DNA of 64,000 nucleotides from Acidimicrobiales bacterium. Lineage in GTDB: Bacteria > Actinomycetota > Acidimicrobiia > Acidimicrobiales > Acidimicrobilacustridaceae. The position numbers and the translations under genes are program-made. Under the pieces are notes generated by a model. That model worked only from the letters and a program-made list of their open reading frames with translations. It made no database searches and had not been told where the DNA came from. The stretch's first letter is position 1. Each line of letters begins with the position of its first letter. Location of the stretch: assembly GCA_025456085.1 (NCBI GenBank), contig JALOLF010000012.1, positions 1 through 64,000 of the forward strand, read 5' to 3'. Shown here one piece after another: positions 8,931-17,047 of this stretch.

Positions 8931-9611
8931 GTGGAACCCCTCCTCCTCTACCCGGACCCACCGCCGCCCGAGCTGGCGCAGGCGCTCGACTTCGGCGGCT
9001 ACCCGTGGAAGGCGGTCGGTGGCGAGCACGATGTCGAGCGCCTCGAGCCCGAGGACGGCTGGGCCGGCGCGGTGGTGTGCGCCGACGCCAGCCCCGACGG
9101 GGCGTTCGCCCTGTGCCGCACCCTGCGCAAGCGGGACCTGCCGCTCGAGCCGATGCTGCTGCTCGTGACGGGGGCCCAGCTCGGCGACCTCGAGTTGCGC
9201 GACGACCTCTTCGACGACTTCTGCATCACCCCGTTCCACCCGCGCGAGTTCGAGGCACGCCTCAAGCACCTGTTCTGGCGCACCGGTCAGGGGACACGGC
9301 CCGAGCTCATCGAGTACGGGGATCTGGTGCTGAACCTGGAGACCTACCAGGCCGCGATGTCCGGCCGGCCACTCGACCTCACCTACATGGAGTACGAGCT
9401 GCTGAAGTTCCTGGCCTCGCACCCGGGCAAGGTGTTCACCCGGGAGACCCTGCTCAGTCGGGTGTGGGGCTACGAGTACTACGGCGGCGCCCGCACGGTC
9501 GACGTCCACATCCGACGACTGCGCGCCAAGCTGGGTGAGGAGCACGCCAACCTGATCCAGACGGTGCGCTCCGTGGGCTACCGGTTCGGCCAGTCCCGCT
9601 GGGGGTTGTGA
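8931..9611 (+). CDS. GlnR-like winged-helix response regulator
   Basis: This 226-residue protein has an atypical receiver domain (about 1-110) and a C-terminal OmpR/PhoB-type winged helix (about 125-222) with LDLTYMEYELLKFLASHPGK, the recognition-helix segment RTVDVHIRRLRAKLG, and TVRSVGYRF. The winged helix is very like that of actinobacterial GlnR, the global nitrogen regulator. The receiver half lacks the standard Asp-Asp / Asp / Lys phosphorylation set, as in GlnR orphans. No sensor kinase is nearby. The position immediately after glnA2 strongly supports a nitrogen-control role. GTG at 8931, 7 bp after the glnA2 stop, is the start; no clear ribosome site is present. Confidence 0.8.
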   Translation: MEPLLLYPDPPPPELAQALDFGGYPWKAVGGEHDVERLEPEDGWAGAVVCADASPDGAFALCRTLRKRDLPLEPMLLLVTGAQLGDLELRDDLFDDFCITPFHPREFEARLKHLFWRTGQGTRPELIEYGDLVLNLETYQAAMSGRPLDLTYMEYELLKFLASHPGKVFTRETLLSRVWGYEYYGGARTVDVHIRRLRAKLGEEHANLIQTVRSVGYRFGQSRWGL

Positions 9612-9671
9612 GCACGCCGAGCGCGACGTCGAGAGCCTCGACGCCCTCCGGCGACGGCGAAGGGATGGACG

Positions 9672-9827
9672 TCAGTTACCCAGCGCGACGTACTCGGTGC
9701 CCTCGTTGCGCGACTCGGCGTCGGAGGTCAGGCCCCAGCCGAGGATGGCGGCAGCGACGGCACCGCTCACGAGCACGGCCACCGGGATGGCCACGACGAG
9801 CACGATGACGATGATGAGCGGTCCCAC
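9672..9827 (-). CDS. Small single-pass membrane protein, 51 aa
   Basis: The protein is almost entirely one hydrophobic helix (PLIIVIVLVVAIPVAVLVSG, then AVAAAILGWGL) followed by a polar tail SDAESRNEG. That gives one membrane segment with the tail on one face. GTG at 9827 was preferred over an upstream TTG at 9863 because it starts directly before the hydrophobic segment. The function is unknown; it is convergent with the GlnR-like gene and follows ridA in orientation. Confidence 0.6.
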   Translation of the reverse strand: MGPLIIVIVLVVAIPVAVLVSGAVAAAILGWGLTSDAESRNEGTEYVALGN

Positions 9828-9875
9828 GGCGTCAGTCTGCCCCGTGGCGCCGTCGCCGACCAAGCCGGCGGTGGG

Positions 9876-10226
9876 CTAGCCGCCCACGTACGCCCAGGCC
9901 TCGACCTCCACGAGGGCGTGGGCGGGGAGCTCGACGACCGCCACCGCCGAGCGAGCGGGGCGGTGATCGCCGAACACCTCCATGTAGGCCTCGTTCATCA
10001 GCGGGAAGTCCCGCATGTGCTTGAGGAACACGGTGGTCTTGACCACGTTGGTGAGCGAGGCGCCCTCCTGGTCGAGCAAGCCGGCGAGGTTGTGCAGCGC
10101 CTGGCGCAGCTCGTCGGCGACACCCCCCGACACCAGACGACCGTCGACCATGCCGATCTGCCCGGACGCGATGAGCCAGTCCCCCGCCCGCACGATGGGG
10201 GTGTACGGGCCGATTGGCTTGCTCAT
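9876..10226 (-). CDS. ridA: RidA-family reactive-imine deaminase
   Basis: This 116-residue YjgF/YER057c/UK114-family protein is expected to hydrolyse enamine/imine intermediates such as 2-aminoacrylate released by PLP enzymes, acting as a cytoplasmic homotrimer. It shows the family pattern IGPYTPIVRAGDWLIASGQI, QALHNLAGLL, VVKTTVFL and the signature PARSAVAVVELP with the conserved Arg that binds the substrate carboxylate, followed by ALVEVEAWAY. A GAGGAG ribosome site precedes the ATG. It overlaps no neighbour and appears monocistronic. Confidence 0.9.
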   Translation of the reverse strand: MSKPIGPYTPIVRAGDWLIASGQIGMVDGRLVSGGVADELRQALHNLAGLLDQEGASLTNVVKTTVFLKHMRDFPLMNEAYMEVFGDHRPARSAVAVVELPAHALVEVEAWAYVGG

Positions 10227-10363
10227 GGGTGGTCTCCTCGCCGAAGCCGTAGGGCTGCGAGGCAGTATGGCGCACGGACGCCGTCACCTTCGACGGGCGC
10301 ATGTCACACCCCGGCCGGCCGCGTCGCACACACCGACCCACCACCCCGCCCAGGGGGTGGTCG

Positions 10364-11908
10364 TCAGGCGCGCAGGAGCAGCCCGGTCGGCCACACCGGG
10401 GGACACCCCTGGTGGTGCCACACGGCAGCGGCCACGGCCGCGAAGACCGCGTCCGATCCGTTCACCGGGGGCCCGAGGGCGTCGAGGATCTCGACCCGGA
10501 CCTCGGGCATCTGCGTGGCGCGCAGGATGCCGAAGGACCGCATGGTCAGGTCCCGAGGGACGCCGTCGTCGTCGACGGCCAGGCCTTCGGAGGTGACCAG
10601 GCCCAGCGCCTGATGCGCCGCCCCGATGCAGTACGAGCGCAGGACGGCCTCGTCGAGCGGGTCGCCGCAGGACACCCGGATGGCCAGCGATCCGTCGGGA
10701 CGGACCTCTGCCGAGGCCCGCCCGCCGCTCGGCGCGCTCACCTCCCCGGCGGCGCCCCGGGCGCCGGCCAGCAGCGCAACCGCCTCGGCCCACCCTGCGG
10801 CACGCAGCGCCGCCGAGGTGGGCGGGCCGGCGACGTCGACCTCCTCCACGGTCACGGCGGGCGCCGAGCGGTGGATGGCCTCGGCGATGCCCGGGGTGCG
10901 TGCCACCCGCACGACGCCGGTTCCGTCGCGACGCACGCCTGCTGCGAGCGGCGGGCGTTTCGGTCCCAGGCGGACCACGTCCTCACGCGAGAACAGGACG
11001 CGCACGGCCCGGCCGTGCTGGTCGGCCAGCCTCCGGGCCACGGCGGCGACCTCGGAGGCGACCTTGCCACCGAACGCACCGCCGTTGGCCAGGGGGTCGG
11101 ACGGATCGCCGCCGGGAAGGCACCACGAGGCGTCCGTCTCGAGGTAGCCCGGCTCGACCCACGACGTCTGCAGCGTGACCTGCCAGTCCCCAGCCGGCAC
11201 CTCGATGGGCGGACGCGCCTCGGCCGTGGTGTGCCGACCCTGGACCTTGCCCGACCGGGCACGAGCCTCGGCGAGCGACTCCGCCACGACCCACTCCCCG
11301 CCGGCCGAGCGCACCGCCACCAGTGCGTCGCTCGGCGCGGTGTCGTCTGCGAACCCACCCGCACCGAGGGCCACCGAGGGATCGACCCGCTGTGGGGCAC
11401 CGCCTTCCAGCGCGGCCCGCCGCGACGCAGCGCCAGGATCGCGGGTCGCCCGGACCGGTCCGCCGTAGGCGCCGTAGGCGTCCACGATCGGCCGCCAGCC
11501 GGTGCAGCGACACAGGTGGGCGAGCAGGGCCTGCTCCAGCGCGGGCACGTCGTCGGCTGCCACGCCGCGCTGACGCAGACCCTCGAAGCGACAGATGATG
11601 CCCGGCGTGCAGAACCCGCACTGGCTGGCACCTCGGTCGCAGAAGGCCTGCCCCCAGCGCTCTCGCACCTCCGCCTCGAGGCCGTCCACCGTCACCACCG
11701 ATCGGCCCGCGACCCGCCGGACCGGGGTCACGCAGGCCACGCGGGGCGTACCGTCGACCAGCACCGTGCAGCAACCGCACTGGCCCTGGGGACTGCACCC
11801 GTCCTTCGGTCCTCGGACGCCGAGGTGCTCCCGCAGGGCCTCCAGCAACGAAGCGCGGTCGTCGTCCACACTCACGTCGCGGCCATCGAGGACGAAGTTC
11901 ACCGACAT
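10364..11908 (-). CDS. Fused [2Fe-2S] subunit / abbreviated molybdenum-hydroxylase-like protein
   Basis: This 514-residue single chain joins what are normally two subunits. Residues 1-160 form the [2Fe-2S] module of xanthine-dehydrogenase/CO-dehydrogenase type: the plant-type cluster CSPQGQCGCC and the second cluster QCGFCTPG ... CRCTGW. The remaining 340 or so residues resemble scattered parts of the large molybdopterin subunit, including a GGAFGGK loop, but that subunit is usually over 700 residues. The C-terminal motif that should carry the catalytic Glu (usually GxGE) reads PVNGSDAVF. It may be a non-catalytic or strongly reduced enzyme. No FAD subunit or Mo-cofactor maturation gene is nearby. 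ATG at 11908 begins the ferredoxin fold. Confidence 0.75.
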   Translation of the reverse strand: MSVNFVLDGRDVSVDDDRASLLEALREHLGVRGPKDGCSPQGQCGCCTVLVDGTPRVACVTPVRRVAGRSVVTVDGLEAEVRERWGQAFCDRGASQCGFCTPGIICRFEGLRQRGVAADDVPALEQALLAHLCRCTGWRPIVDAYGAYGGPVRATRDPGAASRRAALEGGAPQRVDPSVALGAGGFADDTAPSDALVAVRSAGGEWVVAESLAEARARSGKVQGRHTTAEARPPIEVPAGDWQVTLQTSWVEPGYLETDASWCLPGGDPSDPLANGGAFGGKVASEVAAVARRLADQHGRAVRVLFSREDVVRLGPKRPPLAAGVRRDGTGVVRVARTPGIAEAIHRSAPAVTVEEVDVAGPPTSAALRAAGWAEAVALLAGARGAAGEVSAPSGGRASAEVRPDGSLAIRVSCGDPLDEAVLRSYCIGAAHQALGLVTSEGLAVDDDGVPRDLTMRSFGILRATQMPEVRVEILDALGPPVNGSDAVFAAVAAAVWHHQGCPPVWPTGLLLRA

Positions 11909-12050
11909 GGGCCCATCCTGGCCCGTCGGAGCCCGGACACGCACGATCCCGCGCCGGGCGCGGGCTCAGGCGGATGGACGCAACAACCCGACCCGGCGGC
12001 GACAGGTACGTCGCAGCGGGTACGCCGAGGAAGGAGTCAGCGACGCGGGA

Positions 12051-12371
12051 TCAGCTGAAGGACTGGCCGCAGCCGCAGGTGCGCTGCGCGTTGGGGTTGT
12101 TGATGGCGAACCCCGCGCCCTGCAACCCGTCCTTGTAGTCGAGCGTCGCGCCGTCGAGGAGTTGGGCGCTGGACGGGTCGACCACGACCTTCACGCCGTC
12201 GTAGTCGACCGTCACGTCATCGGCCTCCTGCTCGGAGTCGAAGAACATCTCGTAGCTGAAGCCCGAGCAGCCACCGGGCCGTACGGCGACCCGCAGCATG
12301 AGGGCCTCGTCGCCTTCCTGGGCGATGAGGTCCTTGACCTTGACGGCCGCAGTGTCGGTCAGGGTGATCAC
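12051..12371 (-). CDS. A-type iron-sulfur carrier (HesB/IscA/ErpA family)
   Basis: This 106-residue protein is an Fe-S cluster carrier delivering clusters to apo-enzymes. The three conserved cysteines are present: GGCSGFSYE in the middle and CGCGQSF at the C-terminus. GTG at 12371 is the start, with a strong ribosome site (GAGGAGGA); upstream in-frame residues are not homologous. It lies 114 bp downstream of the SufR-like regulator on the same strand and near mrp, forming a small Fe-S assembly locus. Which of ErpA, SufA or IscA it replaces cannot be decided here. Confidence 0.92.
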   Translation of the reverse strand: MITLTDTAAVKVKDLIAQEGDEALMLRVAVRPGGCSGFSYEMFFDSEQEADDVTVDYDGVKVVVDPSSAQLLDGATLDYKDGLQGAGFAINNPNAQRTCGCGQSFS

Positions 12372-12485
12372 GTGTCGTCCTCCTCGGCGGGAATCAACGG
12401 GTGAAAGGGTAGCGGTCCCCGGCCACGACGCCACGCTGACGCGGGCGGCGACAGACCAGGTGCCGGCGGGCGGGACGGGGCGCCG

Positions 12486-13199
12486 TCACCGGGTGACGAG
12501 CTCCGCCTGGCAGGGGTTGCGGTCCACCAGCGTCGCGAACCTCGTCACGCGCGCGTCGCCGAAGGAGCCGACCAGCCCCTCGACGAGGCCGCAGTGCAGA
12601 CCGCATACGAGGTCGGGGTGTCGCTCGGCGAGCTGGCGGAACGGACAGTGGGCGAAGGCCATGACCGCGCCACGGTCGTCCTCCACCACGGTCGGGTCGA
12701 ATCCGAGCCGGGCCTGTTCGACGATCAGCGCGTCGAGCGCCTCGGTGTCGCGAGGCCAGTGCGCGGCGTCGTCGCGGCCCTGCACGCGGCCGGCCTGCAC
12801 CATGTCGTCGCGCTCGAGGCCTGCGGCCGCGGCCGCGGCGAGCAGCATGCGGGCCAGCGTCGGAAACGGAGAGGGCTCCACCCCCAGGCTGGGGGCATCC
12901 GCCGCCAGTTGATAGCGGTGCTGTGGCCGACCCACCCCACCGCGGGCCTCGGTGTCGACCGCCAGCAGCCCCACCTCCCTCATGCGCTCGAGGTGCGGTC
13001 GCACCGTGTTGACGTGCAGATCGAGGATCTCGGCGATCTCACCCGTGGTGAGGGGCAACGGCGAGCGGGCCAGCTCCAGGTAGATGGCGTACCGGGTGTT
13101 GTCGCCCAGCGCCTTGAGCAGATCGAGCCGGGGTGCGCGCGGGACCGGCTGGTCACCGGCACCCGGTCCCGGCCCTCGCTCGTCGACTCGGTCCGCCAT
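12486..13199 (-). CDS. SufR-like Fe-S-sensing transcriptional regulator
   Basis: This 237-residue protein has an N-terminal winged HTH (about 25-95; LLKALGDNTRYAIYLEL and the recognition helix LHVNTVRPHLERM) and a C-terminal domain with clustered cysteines in HCPFRQLAERHPDLVCGLHC and a later NPC. The Cys arrangement resembles SufR, which binds a [4Fe-4S] cluster and represses suf genes when clusters are sufficient. Its neighbours, an A-type carrier downstream and mrp on the opposite strand, fit that role. The gene starts 6 nt after a -10 TAATCT, so the mRNA is probably leaderless. A palindrome overlapping this -10 is a likely autoregulatory site. Confidence 0.8.
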   Translation of the reverse strand: MADRVDERGPGPGAGDQPVPRAPRLDLLKALGDNTRYAIYLELARSPLPLTTGEIAEILDLHVNTVRPHLERMREVGLLAVDTEARGGVGRPQHRYQLAADAPSLGVEPSPFPTLARMLLAAAAAAGLERDDMVQAGRVQGRDDAAHWPRDTEALDALIVEQARLGFDPTVVEDDRGAVMAFAHCPFRQLAERHPDLVCGLHCGLVEGLVGSFGDARVTRFATLVDRNPCQAELVTR

Positions 13200-13205
13200 G
13201 GATGC

Positions 13206-13232
13206 AGATTACACGGGCTATCCCGGTAAAAT
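13206..13232. promoter_or_regulatory. Divergent sufR-like/mrp promoters with overlapping palindromic operator
   Basis: The 40-bp spacer holds two facing -10 hexamers: TAATCT on the minus strand (13206-13211), 6 nt from the regulator ATG, and TAAAAT on the plus strand (13227-13232), 7 nt from the mrp ATG. Between and over them is an imperfect 21-bp palindrome (13209-13229) whose ends are TTAC and GTAA with inner GG and CC pairs. A dimer bound there would cover both -10 boxes. Recognition by the SufR-like protein is inference; the palindrome and -10 positions are read directly. Confidence 0.65.
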
Positions 13233-13239
13233 CCTCGTC

Positions 13240-14439
13240 ATGTCCGACCCGGCGGCCGCTCGCAGGTCCATCCCACCACCTCCCGAGGCCATCATGCAGC
13301 TGCTGCGGGGAGTGATCGATCCCGAGCTCGGCAGCGACATCGTCGACCTCGGCATGGCCAAGGGCGCCACGGTGAGCCCCGACGGCGACGTCGTGGTCAC
13401 CATCGCACTGACCACCGCCGGCTGTCCCCTGCGGGCCCAGATCCAGAAGGACGTGCGGACCCGCATCGAGAGCCACCCCGGCGTCCGGTCGGTGAAGCTG
13501 GACTGGACCGAGCTCACGGCCGAGGAGAAGGCCGAGACCATGGCCCGGGCCCGATGGAACGTGCGGGAGAAGGCACCCGACACCGAGGTGCCGCCCACCA
13601 CGCGGGTGATCGCCGTGGCGAGCGGCAAGGGTGGCGTGGGCAAGTCGTCGGTCACCTCCAACCTGGCCGCGGCCCTCGCCGCCCGAGGCCTCACCGTCGG
13701 CGTGCTCGACGCCGACATCTGGGGCTTCTCGCTGCCCCGCATGCTCGGCGTCGACGGTCGCCTCGAAGGCACCGCGGAGGAGGGCGAGCACCGCAAGATC
13801 GCACCCCACGAGAAGGCGGTCGGGAAGGGCCTGCTGAAGATCGTGTCTATGGGGTTCCTGGTCGACGACGAGGAGTCCGCCCTGATGTGGCGGGGGCTCA
13901 TGCTCAACAGGGCCGTGCAGCACTTCTTGGAGGACGTGCGCTGGGGCGACCTCGACTACCTGCTCATCGACATGCCCCCCGGGACCGGTGACGTGCAGAT
14001 GGGGCTGGCCCGCATGCTGCCCCGCACGGAGCTGATCGTGGTCACCACGCCGGCGAAGGGCGCGCAGAAGGTCGCTGCCCGGGCCGTCAGCATGGCCCGC
14101 AAGAGCTATCTGCGGGTGGCGGGCGTGATCGAGAACATGAGCTCGTTCACCTGCGATCACGGCTCGACCTACGCGCTGTTCGGCTCCGGCGGGGGTGAGG
14201 CCCTGGCGGCCGACGCCGGCGTCCCACTGCTGGGCAAGGTGCCCCTCGAGCCGTCGGTGGCCGCGGGGGGCGACGCCGGCGAGCCCGTGGTGCTCGGCAC
14301 GGGTCCGGCGGCGGAGACGTTCCGCGCCATCGCGGCGCGCATCGTGGAGGAGGCCGTGCCGCCGGTGGCCATGGCCGGCTGCTCGGCTCGCATGCTCGAG
14401 GCGGCGGTCGCCGCCCTCGACGCCCGCCCCACGACCTGA
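13240..14439 (+). CDS. mrp: Mrp/NBP35-type Fe-S carrier P-loop ATPase
   Basis: This 399-residue cytoplasmic protein carries or transfers Fe-S clusters. Residues 1-100 form a MIP18/DUF59 domain (GVIDPELGSDIVDLGM ... CPLRAQIQKDV), followed by the deviant Walker A GKGGVGKSS at about 129-137, DADIWGFSLPRML, and the Walker B region LLIDMPPGTGD. The C-terminal CxxC that holds the cluster in many Mrp proteins is reduced here to FTCDHG, with one cysteine; actinobacterial members often lack this motif. The start ATG has a -10 (TAAAAT) 7 nt upstream and no leader. It is divergent from the SufR-like regulator. Confidence 0.93.
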   Translation: MSDPAAARRSIPPPPEAIMQLLRGVIDPELGSDIVDLGMAKGATVSPDGDVVVTIALTTAGCPLRAQIQKDVRTRIESHPGVRSVKLDWTELTAEEKAETMARARWNVREKAPDTEVPPTTRVIAVASGKGGVGKSSVTSNLAAALAARGLTVGVLDADIWGFSLPRMLGVDGRLEGTAEEGEHRKIAPHEKAVGKGLLKIVSMGFLVDDEESALMWRGLMLNRAVQHFLEDVRWGDLDYLLIDMPPGTGDVQMGLARMLPRTELIVVTTPAKGAQKVAARAVSMARKSYLRVAGVIENMSSFTCDHGSTYALFGSGGGEALAADAGVPLLGKVPLEPSVAAGGDAGEPVVLGTGPAAETFRAIAARIVEEAVPPVAMAGCSARMLEAAVAALDARPTT

Positions 14440-14454
14440 CGCCGCAGCGGACCG

Positions 14455-15198
14455 TCAGGTGGTGCGGGTTGCCGCCCGTCGCTGGTTTCGCCGAGCCCGG
14501 CGCTCGATGGTCCCCTGGAGGGGGAAGGCGAGAGCAGGCAGCACGCCGAGGAGCCGCACGGTCACGCCACGTCGGGGCGGCACCGAGGCCAGCACCCGAC
14601 GCGAGCGCAGCAGCGCCAGGGCCGCCTCGGCGACCTCGTCGGCTTCGAGCAGGCGCTTCCCCGTGAAGGACATGAGGTTCCTGGGGTCGTGGACGTCGAC
14701 CATCGGAGTTCGGATCCCGTCGGGCAGCAGGCACTGCACCCGCACCGGCGTGCCGCGCAGTTCGGCCGCAGCTGCCACGCGGTAGGCACGCACCCCGTGT
14801 TTGGCAGCGGAGTACGCCGCCAGGTGCGGTACGGGCGCCCACCCGGCCAGTGACGCCACGTTGAGCACGGTGCCTCGGCCGTCGCGCCGCATGGTCGCCA
14901 CCGCGGCGCGCGTCCCCCAGATCACCCCGAGCAGGTCGACCTCCACCATGCGCCGAACGGCGTCGTCGTCGCCGTCGAGCAGATCGCCGGTTCCGCCGAG
15001 CCCGGCGTTGTTCACCCACAGCGCCGGGCGCAGCTCCTCGGCCAGGGCCCGGCACGCCGCCGGATCCGTCACGTCGAGCGGGCGGTCCGTGCCCGACACG
15101 TCGACGGGCACCACCTCATAGCCCTCCGCAGCGAAGCGGCGGCACAGGGCCGCCCCGAGTCCGCCCGCTCCCCCCGTCACCACAGCGGTGTCGCGCAT
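14455..15198 (-). CDS. Short-chain dehydrogenase/reductase
   Basis: This 247-residue NAD(P)-dependent oxidoreductase has a Rossmann glycine motif TGGAGGLG at the N-terminus, the NNAG motif, a catalytic Ser in NVASLAG and YSAAKHG for the Tyr/Lys pair. The cofactor-selecting residue after beta-2 is Asp (VPVDVSG), which favours NAD. The C-terminal RRARRNQRRAATRTT tail is unusually basic. It lies 21 bp downstream of the ThDP enzyme and probably shares its transcript. The substrate is unknown. A GGGGAG ribosome site precedes the ATG. Confidence 0.88.
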   Translation of the reverse strand: MRDTAVVTGGAGGLGAALCRRFAAEGYEVVPVDVSGTDRPLDVTDPAACRALAEELRPALWVNNAGLGGTGDLLDGDDDAVRRMVEVDLLGVIWGTRAAVATMRRDGRGTVLNVASLAGWAPVPHLAAYSAAKHGVRAYRVAAAAELRGTPVRVQCLLPDGIRTPMVDVHDPRNLMSFTGKRLLEADEVAEAALALLRSRRVLASVPPRRGVTVRLLGVLPALAFPLQGTIERRARRNQRRAATRTT

Positions 15199-15219
15199 CG
15201 TCGTCTCCCCGCTACCGGT

Positions 15220-16923
15220 TCAGGTGTTGGCGGCGCTGTACATGGCGGCGAAGTCGTCGAGGCCCGGCGGGTTCTCGTTCTCGTCGGCGTCGACCAGCAC
15301 CTGCACCACCGCCGGTCGACCCGCCGCCAGCGACCGCTCGAGGGCCGGCACGACGTCCTCGGCGCGCTCGACCAGCTCGCCGTGGCACCCCAGCGCCTGG
15401 GCGACCAGGTCGTAGCGGGCCTCGGAGAGCTTCACCCCGATCGTGGTGCCGGCCACCTTGCGCATGTGGACCGCCTCCATCCCCCAGGCGTGATCGCAGT
15501 TGATGATCACCACGACCGCCACGCCCTCACGGGACGCGGTCTCGAGCTCCTGCAGGTTGAAGCCGAACGCGCCGTCGCCGCTGAACAGCACGACGGGGCG
15601 GTCGGGGCACGCCAGCTTGGCGCCGATGGCGTAGGGCAGGCCCGTTCCCAGGTGGCCGTAGTGGCCCGTCCACAGCAACGACCGCGGCCGGCGATGAACC
15701 GTCGCCAGATGGGCCCAGAGTCCGGTGTCGCCGCCATCGACGCACAGCACCGCGTCCTCGGGGAGGTGACGCGCCACGTCGACCGCCAGTCGTCCCGGGT
15801 GCACGGGCGAGCCGTCGAGCTCGGCGTAGGAGTCGAGCAGCAGACGCTTGAAGTCGCGGTACTCCGAGGCGTAGCCCGCCGCGGCCGCTGAGGGCGAGCG
15901 GGGCGAGGACAAGGTCCGCAGGGTCTCCGCCAACGCCGCCAGCCCGGCCTTGGCGTCACCGACCAACGCCACGTCGGTGGCTCGGTTCACCCCGATCTGG
16001 GTGGGGTCGGCGTCGAGGTGCACGAGGCGTTGACCCGGCGGACCCGCCCACGCCGGCGGGGAGAGGTACTGCACCGGCTCACCCAGCTGGGTCCCGACGG
16101 CGAGGATCACGTCGCTGTCGAGGTGCGCCGGTGTGCCCCACGGGAAGGTCATCCCAACCGACTGCGGGTGGTCCTCTGGGAACGCCCCCCGGGCGCCCGG
16201 TGTGGTCATGACCAGCGCCCCCAGGTGCTCGGCCACGGCCCGCAGCTCGGCCGCGGCGTCGCCTCGGTGCACGCCGTGCCCGGCCAGCACCACCGGGAAC
16301 TCGGCTGACGCCAGGAGCTCGGCCGCGGCGAGCAACGCCGCTGCGTCGGGCGCTCCCGGTCCGAAGCGGTGCCACTCGGGTTCGCCGATGACGACCTCGT
16401 CCTCGTCCACCACCTCCAGCAGGACGTCGGTCGGGATCTCCAGGAACACGGGTCCCTGTCGACCGCTCAGCGCCTGCCGGGTCGCCTCCCGCACGAACTC
16501 CGGCAGCCGGCGGGCCTCCTCGACCGTGGCCGCGAACTTGGTGACCGGACGCACCACCTCGACCTGCGGACCGAACTGGAACCGCCCGCGGCGCACGGCG
16601 TGCGTCGAGCGCCGCACGCGCTGGGTGCCGATGGCCAGCACCGGGACACCCTCCATCCACGCGCACATCAGGCCCGGGACCATGTTGGCCACGCCGGGGC
16701 CCGCGGCCCCCACGACCACCGCCGGTGCGCCGGTGCAGCGAGCCCAGGCATCGGCCATGTGCACCGCCGCGCTCTCGTGGCGGGGTCCCACGTGCCGCAG
16801 GCCCGCCGCTTCGGCGCTGCGCAGCATCGGACTGGAGGCGATGTCCGAGATCGAGAACACCACCTCGATCCCCTCCGCCTGCAACGCCCGCACCAGGACC
16901 TCGCCACCGTCGATTCGTGCCAT
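15220..16923 (-). CDS. Thiamine-diphosphate-dependent enzyme (acetolactate synthase-like)
   Basis: This 567-residue protein has the three-domain plan of the POX/ALS superfamily: an N-terminal Pyr domain with the cofactor-activating Glu in GPRHESAAVHMADAWAR, a central NAD/FAD-like domain, and the C-terminal PP domain with the ThDP/Mg motif GDGAFGFNLQELETA ... NCD. The family includes acetolactate synthase, benzoylformate decarboxylase and 2-hydroxyacyl-CoA lyase; the residues visible do not select one. No small regulatory ilvN-like subunit is present, which argues against branched-chain synthesis. ATG at 16923 has a GGGGGGAA ribosome site. It is followed by the SDR gene on the same strand. Confidence 0.85.
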   Translation of the reverse strand: MARIDGGEVLVRALQAEGIEVVFSISDIASSPMLRSAEAAGLRHVGPRHESAAVHMADAWARCTGAPAVVVGAAGPGVANMVPGLMCAWMEGVPVLAIGTQRVRRSTHAVRRGRFQFGPQVEVVRPVTKFAATVEEARRLPEFVREATRQALSGRQGPVFLEIPTDVLLEVVDEDEVVIGEPEWHRFGPGAPDAAALLAAAELLASAEFPVVLAGHGVHRGDAAAELRAVAEHLGALVMTTPGARGAFPEDHPQSVGMTFPWGTPAHLDSDVILAVGTQLGEPVQYLSPPAWAGPPGQRLVHLDADPTQIGVNRATDVALVGDAKAGLAALAETLRTLSSPRSPSAAAAGYASEYRDFKRLLLDSYAELDGSPVHPGRLAVDVARHLPEDAVLCVDGGDTGLWAHLATVHRRPRSLLWTGHYGHLGTGLPYAIGAKLACPDRPVVLFSGDGAFGFNLQELETASREGVAVVVIINCDHAWGMEAVHMRKVAGTTIGVKLSEARYDLVAQALGCHGELVERAEDVVPALERSLAAGRPAVVQVLVDADENENPPGLDDFAAMYSAANT

Positions 16924-17047
16924 GTCGTTCCCCCCTGGCAGACCGGATCGCCGACGATCCGTCGGTGCCTGGCTACCACGAACGGACCCGCCCCACCATG
17001 GTCCTCGGTCCCGGGAGGCACGGGACACCGGATCGGGTCGGGCCGGG

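Noticed and set aside
9627-9643. Inverted repeat CGTCGAG-AGC-CTCGACG after the GlnR-like gene
   Set aside because: The stem is 7 bp and lacks a T-tract. It may assist termination but is too weak to call.
10301-12058. Plus-strand open frame of 585 codons opposite the Fe-S/Mo fusion
   Set aside because: The composition is Arg/Gly/His-rich with no motif, and the minus strand has clear Fe-S cysteines.
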